From Siphlonurus alternatus (taxonomy: Eukaryota; Arthropoda; Insecta; Ephemeroptera; Siphlonuridae), in NCBI GenBank assembly GCA_949825025.1, contig OX463778.1, positions 35,604,616 through 35,668,615 of the forward strand: a stretch of DNA of 64,000 nt. Reading direction: 5' to 3'. Both the position numbers and the translations under genes were made by a program. The notes beneath the pieces were generated by a model, which saw only the letters and a program-made list of their open reading frames with translations, was not told the DNA's origin and ran no database searches. Positions 39,202 through 52,948 of this stretch are shown piece by piece. Position 1 is the stretch's first letter. Every line of letters begins with the position of its first letter.

Positions 39202-40836
39202 ACCTCGATGCATTTTAGTCTCGGAGAGATGGTTTTTGCACAAGAGGGGCGTTGTTGTGGATGATCGTAAGTGATGGGATGTGTCGGACAATAGTATCCT
39301 AACTCCCCTCTTTTTTTCCTCCCCCTTACTTTCCACATCTTTCATCACATCAAGCCACTTCCAATATCTTCCGTAATATAAAAAAAACATCATTTCATTA
39401 AATAAATTAAATTCTGAGGTAATATCATATATGAATATATGATTTGTAAAAATTTACTCTTCATATTCATATATTTTTTTTCATATTTGTGTAAACATCC
39501 AATTTTATATGATTCATCTCTTAGATATTTCCCCCTGTATATATACCAATGATTTTTTTACGCTCTCTGTATTTCACACTTTTTATCAGAATTTTTTGTA
39601 CTTTTTATGATAAAAAAATTATTTGAAGTGCACCAGGTAGGGGGGTTGTGAGTGTAAAGAAATTTATGAAAGTGAAATAAAAAGTTGGTATATATTGAAG
39701 GACTTACCAACAGTAATATACATTATGGATTATGGTTTCATTACTTTGAATAGCAATAATCAATATTGTGGTTGAATATTTATAAATAAAAACACAAACA
39801 TAAAAAAATAATAACTTTAAATCTTCTTATGAATATATACGATATAAATGCAAAATGATATTTTAAACAAGACTTTTTTTTATTTCATTATATATACAAT
39901 TTTATGGTTTGTTTCGAAAAATAACCCACCCATAGCATGGTCAATCAAGAACGCTTTATGATTTTTAATTTCACTAATTACGCATTAACAGACATCCTAA
40001 GGCAAATTTGTTAAAGGTTAAGATGATATTTGGAAGTCAATTTTATATATAAAAAGTTTAACAAGCTTTATTAAAATTATTTACTGAAGAAGTACGTGAT
40101 GATTGCACACTTCATATTTATTATGCAATTGTATAATTATTAATGATGGTATGAAAGTTGAAGGGAGTGATAATTTGTGAGTAATTCTTACAGTACTCAA
40201 GAAGGTCATTGATCTCGGCTGAGTATGGAAGTGTCGGTGGATTACATTAATTGTCGGCTTCGGAGTAACAATGGTTTCGACTTGCTTTGATGTGTTTGTC
40301 CGTATGGTGAGGTGACTAAAGCCATTGTTGTTCATATAATGATTGACGAACACTTAGAATTTCTTTGTAGCACGAATCTGCATATTAATTATTTTTTAAC
40401 TGTTTTTATTGAAATATATTATATTATAACAGAAAAATAATTATCATCTAAATGTAATGCATAGATTAAATTTGATTATTTACTTTTTAGTTGGTTGGTT
40501 TTACTTTGCTATAATTTTAATAAACAAGAATTATTTTATATTTTATTTCCATATTATAATTTAGCTTTATAATATATAAATAAATGAAAATGCTTTTTAT
40601 TTGAATGTCATTAAATTAGTATCGTAAGATAATTAATTTAATTTCCGTGATTCACTTTTATTATATCATGCATTAAAAACATTTTTTGGTAAATTAATTT
40701 AATTTCATATTAAATATTATATAATAATAATGAAATTATTATTATACTCATATGATACACAGTTAAGGCACGCAACTTGTAAATTGCATTGTTATTTTTT
40801 TTTTTTACTTTGAGGTTTTACTTTGTTCATTGCATG

Positions 40837-40856
40837 CTTGCATGCCGGCATGCAAG
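40837..40856. repeat. Perfect 20-bp palindrome
   Basis: CTTGCATGCCGGCATGCAAG is its own reverse complement with no loop, and includes two GCATGC hexamers. It lies in the intron between exons B and C. A dimeric transcription-factor site is possible, but no factor is assigned. Confidence 0.9.
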
Positions 40857-42157
40857 AGGGCGTTTTCTTTTCCTATTTTATGTCCAAGTTTTCCAACATA
40901 TTCGGACTTCATTGCTTCACTTTCCCATGCATGCAAAGCTCCCTTCCCTCCCCAACCCTGCCCCGCCCAATGCTGTAAAGAGAGTGAGGAATCCGAGAAA
41001 TTATTTATTATACCAAGCGATGTATATTATAGAAAAAGGGTAACAACACTTACCACTGCTTTATGAGAGAAAGAGACCTCTTCTCATGATTTATTTATTG
41101 TTTTACTTCTTCGATAGACCTACGCATTTTTATTATACCCTCCTTATTCATTATTATAACTATAGAACCGTCTTAACAGTGATTGGATTCTGGACACTAT
41201 AATATAAGGACTGCTTAATTAATTCTAAATACCGAGCGCGCATTCTATCCTATAACCTGCAATTATCATACTTGCTATTTTATATTATGTTCCCCGTTTA
41301 ATACAGTCTTTGTGCACATTCTTTAGTATTATTCAGAGATAATTATATGCAGTAGTAAGACTATAATATAATAACTTTAAAATCCATGCTTGTATTCAAT
41401 TTAATAGCATTGATCTTGTTAAAGAGATTTTCCATTGTAACGCATAATAATTTTAGTAATAAAAGTTGCACTTTCCTGTTTAAAAAATATATAAGGAATT
41501 TAATAATAACACTATATACGTTTTCATGTAAAGGTTCTTGGAATTTCAAGTATTAAATAAAGTAGCTGCTTTTTCTTTTTAATATCATTTCTCAGCAAAA
41601 AAATATATATATTAAGTATATATTTTTATTATTACCATTTTTTGCAAGCAAGCTGTCAAATACCTACTATTATAGATAATATATAAAATAATAACCAATA
41701 AGACTGTTAAGAAAATTTTTATAGATTGTATTTACAAATTCAAATTACATTTCATGTAATTGGTTTGCTATAACGTATTTATTTTGAATGGATTTTATGA
41801 TATTCTAATACGGCTATAACGTAGGAAATTGAAAATAAGAGGGATGATGGCCTTTGCTTTATACAGGTATTTAATTACTGTAACGGAGGGATGATATATA
41901 AAATATATGAAATGAAAATAGTTGGATCGAGATGTTCTCTCTTGTGCGAATCTTGGCTCGAGTTTAAGAGCAATATATAACGTTAAAGACGGTTTGCTAT
42001 AGACGATATATTTCTCATTTCAAACCCAATATTTTCGCTTTTCACAGCGTATTGGTTTTCAAAGCGCTCACTGAGATAGCTGACTGCATGTTGAGGATTG
42101 AAGTAGTATAGGGGTTGAGCACATCAGGTCAATATTGTGATCCTACGATCAGATCCT

Positions 42158-42169
42158 CCCCCCCCCCCC
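42158..42169. repeat. Poly(C) tract of 12
   Basis: A 12-base C run within a GC-rich island of the intron between exons B and C. Confidence 0.85.
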
Positions 42170-44751
42170 TGCCTTTCGACCCCACGTGCCGCGGGCAACT
42201 AAACGCCGCATATTGCACGATATTGCCTGCAAGTCCATCTGCTTGGCTGCGTGTCAAAAGCATTTAGTATAAAATTATATACCTGTCACAGTACTGTACT
42301 TTTGTAGCCAAAGTCACTCCAAAGTCATTTAATTTTATTGCAAATATAAAAATGTAATGCAGGGTATAGTACAGCATTAAAGATTTTAAGTGTAAATTAT
42401 GCGTAATTTTTTCTAAGATTGTGGTAATGTAGAATTAAATTTTAATTATATTAAATTAATTAATTAAATTATTTTTCTTGACATTTATTCCTAAAATTAT
42501 TTTAAAAGTTTTTAATTATACTAATACACAAGCCCTTAATGTTTGAAGATTGTTTTAGTCTAACAAAGTCAGCTCCTAAAGAAGGATTATGAGGGTAATG
42601 AAGCCTCCTTCTTGTAAGACTCCCTTCCCTCCCTTGAAAACTTGGCTGTTTGGCATCACGGTAACTCACCGCGAATGTGAACCAATTAAGCCTACTGTAA
42701 TCGTTATAACATGGAAATTCGCCACTACCACCACAACAATTAACACAGATTAGAAAGTATTTGGAAGTTTATAGCAGACTGGTGGTGGTGGCTAACGTCT
42801 AATGAGTCAATAGATTAGCTCCCACCATCCACATTGTAATTATGATCAAAAACCGAGTCAGCAGCAGAGACTATAATAATGGCCACACAACCGTATCAGC
42901 CTCCTAATTAATGCTTTCTCTACCTGTCCGCTCATAACGTTTAACTTTTCCTTGCTGATTATGAAAGCTATGATTTAAAATCCCTGTATTCGTAGACAAA
43001 AGGTGATTTATAATCCACCCTAAGTTTTTTTTTTTCATCCTTAATTTTTTTTTCTTGTAAATGAAACTATTGTTCATCGAGGCTTTTTTTTTTCCTATCT
43101 CTCTTAAATTACTACATCTTTCTAGAGCTCTATTGTCCTAGTATTGTGATTTGCAAAGCAGGCTTATGAATCTTTCTATATATTATAAGTAAAACTATTG
43201 TTAAAGATGACAAAAAATATTGTTAAATGTTTGTAATAGCCTATAGCTATAGTACAGTATTCATAACTCAAGTCTATACTCCAGCTCAAACTTTTGTCAT
43301 TCCTCTCAGCTGTTATTTTGACTTATTTGTTTCGCTGTCTGGTGTTATGTATAGTGGAGGAGAGTGCAAATTTAAAATTGGCATGCTTCAATGCAGATAT
43401 TGTATTTCTCTCATCATTTGCATTATTGTACATGTATTTTTTAAAAAGAAAAGCATAAATATTATTGTTAGAAATATTTCATAGTGGGAATTAAGTGGCC
43501 TGAAATCATGAATATTATAATTAAAAATACTTCAACTCGACATATTTAAAGCACCATGCAATAATTATTATTTTTATGTTGTATATTTATGCTCAACATA
43601 AACTCTTTTAATTAATATATATATATTCATGTAAGTGTATATTATATTTGCCGTATTGCATTATTACATTGAGCTATTTCGACTTCTATTTCAAATAGTT
43701 AGTTGGCACTACAAGTTCTTGGATTTGCCTCTATATACAACAACTGAAGCATTCATCTCTCTAGATTTGGTACATTTTCCACATGAGTGCTCTAGCTCAC
43801 TCGCTTCGTTCTTGCTGCTAGATCACACGCTAATTATGAGACAGGCGGTTGTTTGCAACGAGGAGGAGGAGGAGGCGCCTGCTAGCTCGGGTTTCTATAT
43901 GTATATCAAGCAAGGCGCCATACAAGGGCATATCAAATGTGCTGTGAAGATGACTCTTGAGTATAAACAACATCATGAGTACCAAATTTAGCTTTCAAGT
44001 TTGCTTATTATCAACAACTCCTTACAGTAGCTCTTCTCTTGAGTGACATATTATGTACCTGTGTCATGAAAACCACGACAAAGTTCTGTGTTTTATTACT
44101 TCATAAAAACATTTTTTTTTTAATAAATGCATGTGTTAATATTTTAAAACAACATATAATATAACAAGAATTTAGACTGTTATGAAATATCCTGGTAACA
44201 CTTATAATAAGTAATGTATTGTAGAATTATATTAAAAAAATAGGCACATTGTATATTTATTTAGTTTAAAAAATTACGATGTTCCTGAGAAGCCTCGTCC
44301 ACAATGAAAATCGTCAAGTGTTGGCTGCAGTGAGAGTTTCTCGTGTCATGGACCAGAGACTGCTCTCACCTGCAATGCACTTGACGACGAGCCAAATCTT
44401 AGCGACGTAATCCATCAACTTACGCATTTATATCTCAGCTTTAATGAAGTATTCCACATAATAAATCTTACAGATCTAACTAAGTGACCATGTAATATAT
44501 GCATTCTTGCAAAACATTATAAATATTAATCTGATAATTATTTTACCTCCTTTATAACACTCTTATTTTATATATATTTTAGTTATATAATATTATGTAA
44601 ATGACATAAAATTATACTATATATTATGCATTTATTGCCAAATGATTAAATAAATATTTCTAACTTCTAATTATATTGGTAACAATAATTAAAAAAAAAA
44701 ATCACATTGATTATTTATATTATTAAATGATGTTTTTATTTTTGTTTCTAG

Positions 44752-44830
44752 GAACGGATCCCTTTACACTTTACTTTGGAGTAAAGTTTTATGCTGCTGA
44801 TCCATGCAAGCTTTTAGAAGAAATTACAAG
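44752..44830 (+). CDS. EPB41L4A: FERM-domain protein, exon C
   Basis: This is a 79-base exon with an acceptor of the form TTTCTAG and the donor GTAAGA. The first two bases complete the glycine codon begun in exon B. The exon then reads [20 protein letters not shown] and LEEIT, and its last two bases AG begin an arginine codon finished by exon D. The string FYAxDPCKLxEEITRYQFFLQVKQD, spanning exons C and D, is the feature that points most specifically to EPB41L4A rather than to other FERM families. The segment covers the last strand of the F1 lobe and the start of the F2 lobe. The intron after it is about 7.4 kb and begins with a GC-rich stretch (44920-45170) in which I see no exon. Confidence 0.94.
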
Positions 44831-45854
44831 GTAAGATGAAAAGATTTTTTTTAATAATAAGAGTATTATTATATAGAACCTTTATACTTCTTTTGCTTTG
44901 ATAGTTTTTTATGTGTTTGGGGGGAACCGCCCTTTTTCCTCCAGTATGCAGGTTGGTTGGGTTATTAATGCGTCTAGCCTGATTGCTGGGGCATTTCCGC
45001 GGCGGTCGGTCGGGGAGCTCTCTTTCTTGCTGTGTTAGGGCTACCTGAGGGCTACCTGGGCTGGCTGGTCGGGGTCAGACACAGGTCGAGAATGCGCCCC
45101 GAGGCCATAGTGGGTGGAGCAACTCGAGCACGCAAAGGCAACCACAGCAGCGTAAGGAATGCACATGTAAAACACTAAGGGGCGAGATTAGTGTAGTTTG
45201 TATCTGACGCTCAATATGGCTCCTTTACTTATATCGTCATGGTCATAAATATGCAGAGAATTTTTCCAAAATGCTACGGATTTTTTTTCTTTAAGTTAAG
45301 ATGTTTTCTCTATAATATAAGGTCAATGTTAATAGCAAAGACAGAAGCTCATTCATTGTGCACGATGGAATTTCTTAACACTTTGCTAAATAAAATCTCC
45401 TTTACACTTTAATATATATATATTTTTACCAACGAAACTTCATTTTCATAATTTCACAGAACTATATTTTCATTTGACCTTTCCAAATCAATATCTTAAT
45501 ATTTTTTGCCTCGAAGTTTAAAATTATTAAATTTTTTTCTTCTGTGAAGAACAAATATTAAAAAAAAAAAAAAATCGTCTTGAGAATAAATAATGCATTA
45601 TTTTATAAAAAGATGATGCAGTGAAAGAGAACAATTTATTTGATGAAAACTTTTTTTTTTTTCATACTCACTATTGACTTTAATAAGTTTGTGTGGTGAA
45701 ACAATATAAGCTACTAGCTGCATGGTCTGTCTATAATATTGATTTTGCTCCACCTCCAATAATGTTGGTTGGAGATCACGTTGTGATGAGAGCAGCGGCT
45801 TGTAACAGCTGGTGTATCCATTAAGCATTATGTCAGTTTCACCTCGTTGCCACG

Positions 45855-45930
45855 CGCCTCACGCCTGGTCTCGAACCCAGGACCTCCTGCTTGTCGTCAT
45901 TGATGAAACTCGTTAGTTGATAAGCCTTGA
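45855..45930 (-). mobile_element. Possible tRNA-derived SINE head in a FERM-gene intron
   Basis: On the - strand the stretch reads GGCTTATCAACTAACGAG, then about 25 bp later AGGAGGTCCTGGGTTCGAGA and CCAGG. This includes a good RNA polymerase III B box (GGTTCGAGACC). The anticodon arm does not fold convincingly, so a SINE or tRNA pseudogene is likelier than a tRNA gene. It shares AGGAGGTC before the T-arm with the element at 22178. Confidence 0.45.
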
Positions 45931-48900
45931 GATAAAATTACTTGAGAAACTGATTCTCATCCTCCTCAGAGCTCGGTGCACGTTTAGATTCGCCACAGCG
46001 TGAGTTCGCATACAAAACGCAGGAAATTCGAGTCCTTTTGAGCGTTACTTGCTTACTTCTTTTAACCATGGATACTCACAAAGAAACAATTTTGTTAAAA
46101 AGCACGTGCAGTCCTTTTTTTTTACATAATATAAATAAAGTCCAAAGAATTCAGAAAAAACCTTGAGACGTGGGCGGCGTCAAACAGAGCATACAAAAAA
46201 AAAAGTGACTGCTACACTATATATACAAGAATAATTTGCTAATAATACTTTACAATTGGTAGTTAGAGCATTACTAAGTTCCCACTGCTCTTTAAAATTG
46301 CCTTGGGGATGATGAAATTTTAAAATAAATGAACCTTTTAGATGAGGAAAGATGGATCATATTATAGAATGAAGCTTTGAAGAAGAAAAGTTAGCCTGAG
46401 GCGAGGTGCAAATTGTTAGGGTGGATGATAAATGCTGGAGATATATACAGAGAATTGGGCGGTCGATAAATGGAGGCATTCAAATGATGATTGTAATTAG
46501 TGCACCAGTAAATTCAAAAGGTCGGTCTGCTTGGATATCGCCCCGGGAGTTGACGCCAACGTGGGAACCAGAATTCATATTGTTGCTGGTTGATCTTTCA
46601 TAATAATAACAACTCGAGATGAGATGGGAGATGCACCAAAAACGGCTATTGTTATATAGGCATTCCATCTTCATATTGCTGGGTCTGTTAAAATTTTATA
46701 AGATTAGAAAACTTTCAGACATTTGGACATCACAAAATTACTTATAGTTTTAATTTATAATATTATGAGAAAAAAAAACACGAGACTAAGAATATTTTAT
46801 AAATATATAAAACTAAACTAATATAGTAACTGTAATAATGAATTTTTAAATATATAATATAATACTCTTGATAGTTGTAATGAAAATGTGCAGAAAATAC
46901 ATGCAAATTTACTGTTACAAATTCTGATGCAATAATAAATTTTAATAATATGTAAATCTATATTAAATATAAGATATAAGTTTACCGAAAAAATTAAAGT
47001 TAATAAAGTTTATTAAAATTACAATAGAAAGTTACAAACATGGAAATAAATTGATTTCATATTTATTGCTTCTTATTGAGACATATAAAACAATTTATAG
47101 GCAGCAACTGTAGCAGTCTTGGTGCACACATGTTGGAAGCACGCGTACACTGCGCCTGAGAGTTCGGCAACCCCTCGTACGCCGCTCCGTCGTCTGCACC
47201 CTTTTACTTTCTTGTTGCTTGTATATCCTCGCTCACTCTGCTAAATTGAAGCCAATTGAATGTGCAATATCCGCCCAAGCTGTTTCACAAATAAATACTG
47301 TAAATATATACCATAAGGTTTAATAGAAAATAGTATTACTTTTGAAAGGTATATATATATAAAATATAAATTTAAATATATAATATAGTTGGAACTCATT
47401 CCAGTTATTTGTTATTTTATACACAAAAAATATAGTATTTAAATAACATATACATGCAAAGTAAATTTTTGATTAAAATTTATAATTTTAATTGTATTTT
47501 TATTGTTGTCATCACATAAAGTACAATAAATTTCAATTGAAACTCTTTGCTGCGTTTTCTCATGCGGTACGACACGCGCACGTTGTTGTCTGCGGTGCGT
47601 GGGTGATGGTCACACGAGGAGGGCGGGTCACTGACCACTTGGCAACGTCACGCACGTCACTTGGAGTATCTCACCGAGTACCGGTAGACAGCCTGCTAAT
47701 CCAGTCCTTAGAGCACTCGTTTGCTTAGTAATTTACCCCTGAGCTCTATAAAAACACACACAGTAGGAGACCTTGCTTACCTATGTTTAGACATATAAAA
47801 GTATATATATTTTTTTAAAAATGTAATAATCCAAAGTTGTCAAGCTAATAAAACATGGTGATAAAAATCAAAAGAAACTTAATTTTTAAGTAAGATATAT
47901 ACATACATAGTAATAGAGGCTTTAACATTTTTTTTTGTATTTTTTTTAAAGGTGTGTCATTGAATGCAAGAAACGATGACCTTAAAAGGTCATATAAGGT
48001 CACCCACGACCACTTTCTCGTTCCTTGAATACTCATTATCTATAAATTTGACATAATAGCTGGTAAAATACCAATAAACAAAACATAAGCGGTGTTTCTT
48101 TTTAAAGAAAGACATCATGTTTGCAATAATGCAGTATATTTATAATATATTTTTTTTTATATAAATTTGGATGTTATATTTTGATTGAATCACATTAACT
48201 TTGAGTTAATCCAATAAAATGAAGTAACTATGTACATTTTCTTTACTTTGGTGTGACAGCAGTCTGCAATTTTAATCCTCAAACTGGTTTTTACATAATA
48301 ATATACGTTCTTTAAGTGGAAGACTTAATTCAGAGTGGCAACTTGCAATATTTGGAGAGACCAAAATCTGATACGATAGCCTTATTAGCTAAATTTAATA
48401 TGAATTCTTGAAACACTTAAAAAAATATATATAGTATATAGTGGGTGGAAAAGCGACAACTGATGCATATACCAAATTGTTACTGCTTTATATAAAACAT
48501 TTAAGTTGAATGATGCTTATTAATTTACTGAATTATAGTTAATGAATTTTGCATGCATGATATATATTTTACGTTTAAATTTATCAATAAATTATAAAAA
48601 AATATATTACACATAAAAATATTTTATAATTGACATTATAAATAATTACACTATATAATATGCAGGATATTATGAAAGTTTCTTAATTGATTGATGTATG
48701 TATATTTGCGTATATACTGGCTGTAGTGGCCACAAGAAACGAGTATGCAATGAGAAAAGTCAGTTAGCTGTTGCACTTGAGTGTGGCTAATTAAGGCATG
48801 CTTGCGTCGTTGCATTGTGCCACTCCTTGTGTGATGGGTTTTGATCGAGACTGCAAAATCTGCGTGTGATATCGCTTTGACGCCATGTTTATTATTATCA

Positions 48901-50563
48901 TTAAATCCTGTTTGGTGTTATAGTATACAGTCGAGTGCGCGCGATCGCCATCATGTTCATTAGTGTGTTCACTATATACTACTGTATAATATGCAATAGT
49001 ATTATAATAACGATGACAGATCATTTGTTTTAACCGTATACTGGACGTATTTACAAGTTAAAATGATGAAATTTAACTAATTATTGTAGGTATATAAATA
49101 TTATCGTTCACTGTAGTTACTTTATGATATAATAATACATAATAAATTATCAGTTTGCATCAATATAATTAGTACAGTATATTATAATATATATACACAT
49201 GCATTTGTAATATCAAATGTATATTTTTATAGTTTAAATATGTGTAAAATTATATAATATATGTATGTATGTGTTTTGTTGTATTTAATTATTTTAATTA
49301 AACAGGCTGCAAATGTAATTAAAAATGCTGCACTTACGTTAGCTTATCTTTTTTTTTTGTATTTTATACGTTATATTATTTTGATGCAGCTTGAATTGAA
49401 ATTATAAAAACTTCGAATGAAAAAATACGAGATACAATATTATGCATAGCAAATATATTTTAATATACTACTGTACCGTATTATATAATATATTTTTAAA
49501 CAGGTCAGATTTAAAGTAAAGTTCATTAAAAAAGCAAAAAAAAAAAAAAAAGTGTACTAACTCTTCATTAATTGAAAGATGCACTGCGTATCTTCAAGTT
49601 ACAAAAGATGCATAAATGCATACAATGGAGTAACAAAAAATATGTACGAAGGGATGTAACGTGTATAATAATTTCATGATAATTATGTCCTTCATTGTTC
49701 TAGAGAAAGATATATCACCTCGGAGGGTTCCAACCACGTTAACTTATAGTATATCTTGTAGTGTTCTACCTTGTTGAAAATGTTACTATTCATCGGATTC
49801 ATCCTCATTTATATTATATTACAAGCTCGCACTCACTTTAATTACTACTTCATATTGTATATAAAGATACACATTTCAATTGTAACTTTATATTATGTAC
49901 GTATGTTGTTTACTGCTTGTCATTAAATATGACATTTGTACAACAATTTTTATTTTATTATAATACCAAATTCATGTTGATATTTAATATATTTTTTTTT
50001 TAATTATAAAAAATTATGAAATTATATCCTTTTATATGTAATTTAATACACGTAGTGGTGTAAATGAGAACATAATTAGCATGGAAGGGGGTTGTCGCGT
50101 GGTTTACCCTGGTAGGACTAGACCGGTTCACATATTGGGACGGCGGTTATGGCACTACCACTAGTTGGGAATTACATGCCGCAATGTTGCTGACTCTCTT
50201 ATCTCCTCTCGCATGCACCATGTATAATTCCTCATTCCCCACTATTTTCACTGTGCAGAGTAAACTTGTCAAGCAATGTATAACGCCTTTGCAACCTTGA
50301 GTGGGCAACTTTAAATGTCACAACATTCCTTTTAATAATATATATATGATGACCAACAAACTGATGTTTTAATTTTTTTTCTAAACTTTACAAAATTATT
50401 ATTTTCTTTTTACATGTATTAAAATTCATTTTCTACAAGTATAAAACATCTTTTGGTATTTATATCCATTTATGTACTTATAAGATTTATTGGTATAAAT
50501 AAGTACTTATTTTTTATTTATATCTCTGGTTTATATTTAAAAGCATATATTTAACTTAAAAGC

Positions 50564-50723
<160 letters not shown>

Positions 50724-52218
50724 CTCGGTCTTGCAGTATTTAAAACGCCTACGCGCGAACCACTCTCTGCTCTCGTTGCTGCAGCTCTGATGCTGTGCAA
50801 TATCATATAAAACACGAGAGGTTTGCGATATTACCGAGTGCACGTTTTGTTGCGACGGTCCTGGCAATGCCACCATTGTGGACAATTGAGGTCAACGTGT
50901 GCCATTAACTTTGCCCTCTCGAGAGAGCGGCGAACGACGACGTGGTACCTACAAACCCCCTTATAACGTACCCTATAGAGATTTAAACTTACATCGTGTT
51001 CCCCACTTTTCATGTACTTTTTGTCGCATAACTATTCCACATAAAAAGTATTATACCTGCAATATTATAGTTTTTTAAATGTGAATCCACTTTTCATGCT
51101 TTCTTCTTTTTTTCCATGCATGAAGAATTTATAAATTATTAATAAATATAAAGCAGAATATTTATATTTTTTTTACTTATTCAAGCTTTAAAAAAATAAA
51201 CAGAAATATGTTTTACGTAAATGTAAATGGAATAAATTTGTCATTAAAAAGGTTCTACAAAATAATTACTCCAACATTAATTAATTTAAATGCTTTTTTT
51301 CCCATTACATGTTGTTTCTAAAGTGTTCAGTCATGCATGAGTATTTATTTCTATGGCAGCAATAATTATAAATGACAGTCACACAAATATCTCATTTTAA
51401 TTCCATATTACATTCATTTTATAATCACTTTGATTAAATGCATAATTTTAACAGATATTAAATTTGTATGTTGTATCATGCTTTAACATTATAATAATAA
51501 TATGGCGCGTATTATTGATATAAATTTCATTGCATGCAATCATGCAGATTGTGAATAATGTTGTATATAACATAACTGCAATGAATTTAAAATTGAGGAA
51601 AGCAAACATTAAACAAAATAAATTTCCTTTATATCAGCGTTCATTCCGCGCTTTTGAAGTGCACAGAAAATGGAATCGCTTCAAAAGCAGAAATTTGAAA
51701 TGAGCAATCTAGTTGATTTGGCAAATTCAATAAATTATTCCAATTGCTGTCGAATAAAATGATATCTGCATGCGTTAATGCCAGTATATATAGTAAAAAA
51801 AAGGAAAGGAAAAATAGATATAGCAAACGTTATCGATAACTAGAGAGGATAATTAAAAATGAGCAAGATACAAATAAATGACAACTCTATAACTTTTGCC
51901 CTCTGCTACTGCAGAGATGAGGAAAATAATTGCCCATCAGAAAGTATAACATTGACTAGTTTTGAATCTGTTGGTCATTTTGCAATGTTTCCAATTGATT
52001 ATTTGATAAATAATTAATTAATGGTAATATGTCTTAATCTCAAGCATAACTCTTAAACATGGCATAATCTGAAAATCAAGAATGTATTACTAGCTATGTT
52101 TTCAGTTGTTTCCAATGTTTGTGTTTACTAAATCCAAGTGTATATCCTCCGTTATATGTTTGTGTCCATCATGCAGTACAACACCCTCTGACCAGAGTGA
52201 CCTCTTCGTGTGTTTCAG

Positions 52219-52316
52219 GTATCAATTCTTTCTGCAAGTCAAGCAAGACATCCTACAGGCACGACTTCCGGTGACCTTTGACCTGGCAGCTGAGCTTGGT
52301 TCCTACGTGGTCCAAT
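52219..52316 (+). CDS. EPB41L4A: FERM-domain protein, exon D
   Basis: This is a 98-base exon preceded by TGTGTTTCAG and followed by GTGAGT. Its first base completes the AGG arginine codon from exon C. It then reads YQFFLQVKQDILQARLP, VTFDLAAELGSYVVQ and a final T. That T begins a codon for the conserved serine of the VVQSELGDYD motif expected in the next exon. It forms the first helices of the FERM F2 (acyl-CoA-binding-protein-like) lobe. The exon carrying ELGDYD was not found between 52317 and 64000, so the next intron probably runs beyond the window. A CRE-bearing foldback element starts only 74 bp downstream of this exon, followed by a TTAA-flanked element at 52949. Confidence 0.94.
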
Positions 52317-52389
52317 GTGAGTACCGTGACACAATCCAACGTTCATGACACTCGGTGACCTCCCTCACCATGTAGCTTTGTAAATCAGC

Positions 52390-52712
52390 AATGAGATATT
52401 AGAATGTGAAAATTTTAGTGGCTTAATCGAAAGAAGGGGTAGAAATATGGTACTGTGAATTTTTTCAGATTTTTCTGAGACCGGGAACTATTTTTAAAAA
52501 ATTATTGAAAGTCTGTTTTGATGACGTCACGGGCGGCGCTCCTTAAGTAAAAGGATAGGACAGTGCCGCACGTGACGTCATAAAATAGACTTTTAATAAT
52601 ATTTTTAAGAATAGTTTTCGGTGTCAGAAAAATCTGAAAAAATTCACAGTTGCATATTTCTACCCCTTCTTTCGATTAAGCCACTAAAATTTTTACATTC
52701 TAATACCTCATT
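52390..52712. mobile_element. Long-armed foldback MITE with paired CRE sites, copy 2
   Basis: A ~323-bp palindromic unit. The outer arms contain TTTTAGTGGCTTAATCGAAA and GAAGGGGTAGAAATATG, with near-perfect complements at 52650-52700. The inner arms read TTTTTAAAAAATTATTGAAA then GTC, as in copy 1. TGACGTCA occurs at 52522-52529 and 52573-52580 on either side of a GC-rich centre. It begins 74 bp past the donor of FERM exon D. The RNA of this intron would be expected to fold into a long hairpin here. The possible target duplication is unclear. Confidence 0.82.
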
Positions 52713-52948
52713 CAAATCGAGCATGAACGCAATAAAAAGAAGGAACGAATTAAAATATTATTATTATATTTAATCGTTTATCCCCTAGGTAAGATTGTTA
52801 TTAAATTTTATACTAGTATACAGTAAGTTTCAACAAACTAATTAAAGTTAATTTTTTTTATTACAATCACCTGTACACTCAATTAGTATTGTATGTCATG
52901 TCGAGCAGTTTGCATACCCTGCAGGCAAAAATGGTGTCGTTGTATTAA

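Larger units (their letters stand above)
38274..44751 (+). other. EPB41L4A: Intron B-C of the FERM gene (6.5 kb)
   Basis: Bounded by GTGAGT and TTTCTAG. Contains the 95-bp (TA)n, the 20-bp palindrome, the poly(C) run and GC-rich islands near 40840-40990, 42050-42260, 42560-42920 and 44280-44400. A 118-codon open frame (43635-43991) has an acidic run but no recognisable domain and is not called as a gene. Confidence 0.85.

Noticed and set aside
38820..39393. Open frames on both strands with Tyr/Ile runs
   Set aside because: Produced by the (TA)n tract at 39104-39198; the rest of each frame has no family match.
43635..43991. 118-codon frame with a Glu run
   Set aside because: No domain or homologue recognised, it lies in a FERM intron, and no regulatory context is visible.
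45855..45930. Functional tRNA gene
   Set aside because: The B box is good, but acceptor and anticodon stems do not fold, so it is listed only as a possible SINE or pseudogene.
46406..46603. 65-codon frame in a FERM intron
   Set aside because: Looked protein-like, but has no recognisable domain and no matching splice borders or phase with the FERM exons.
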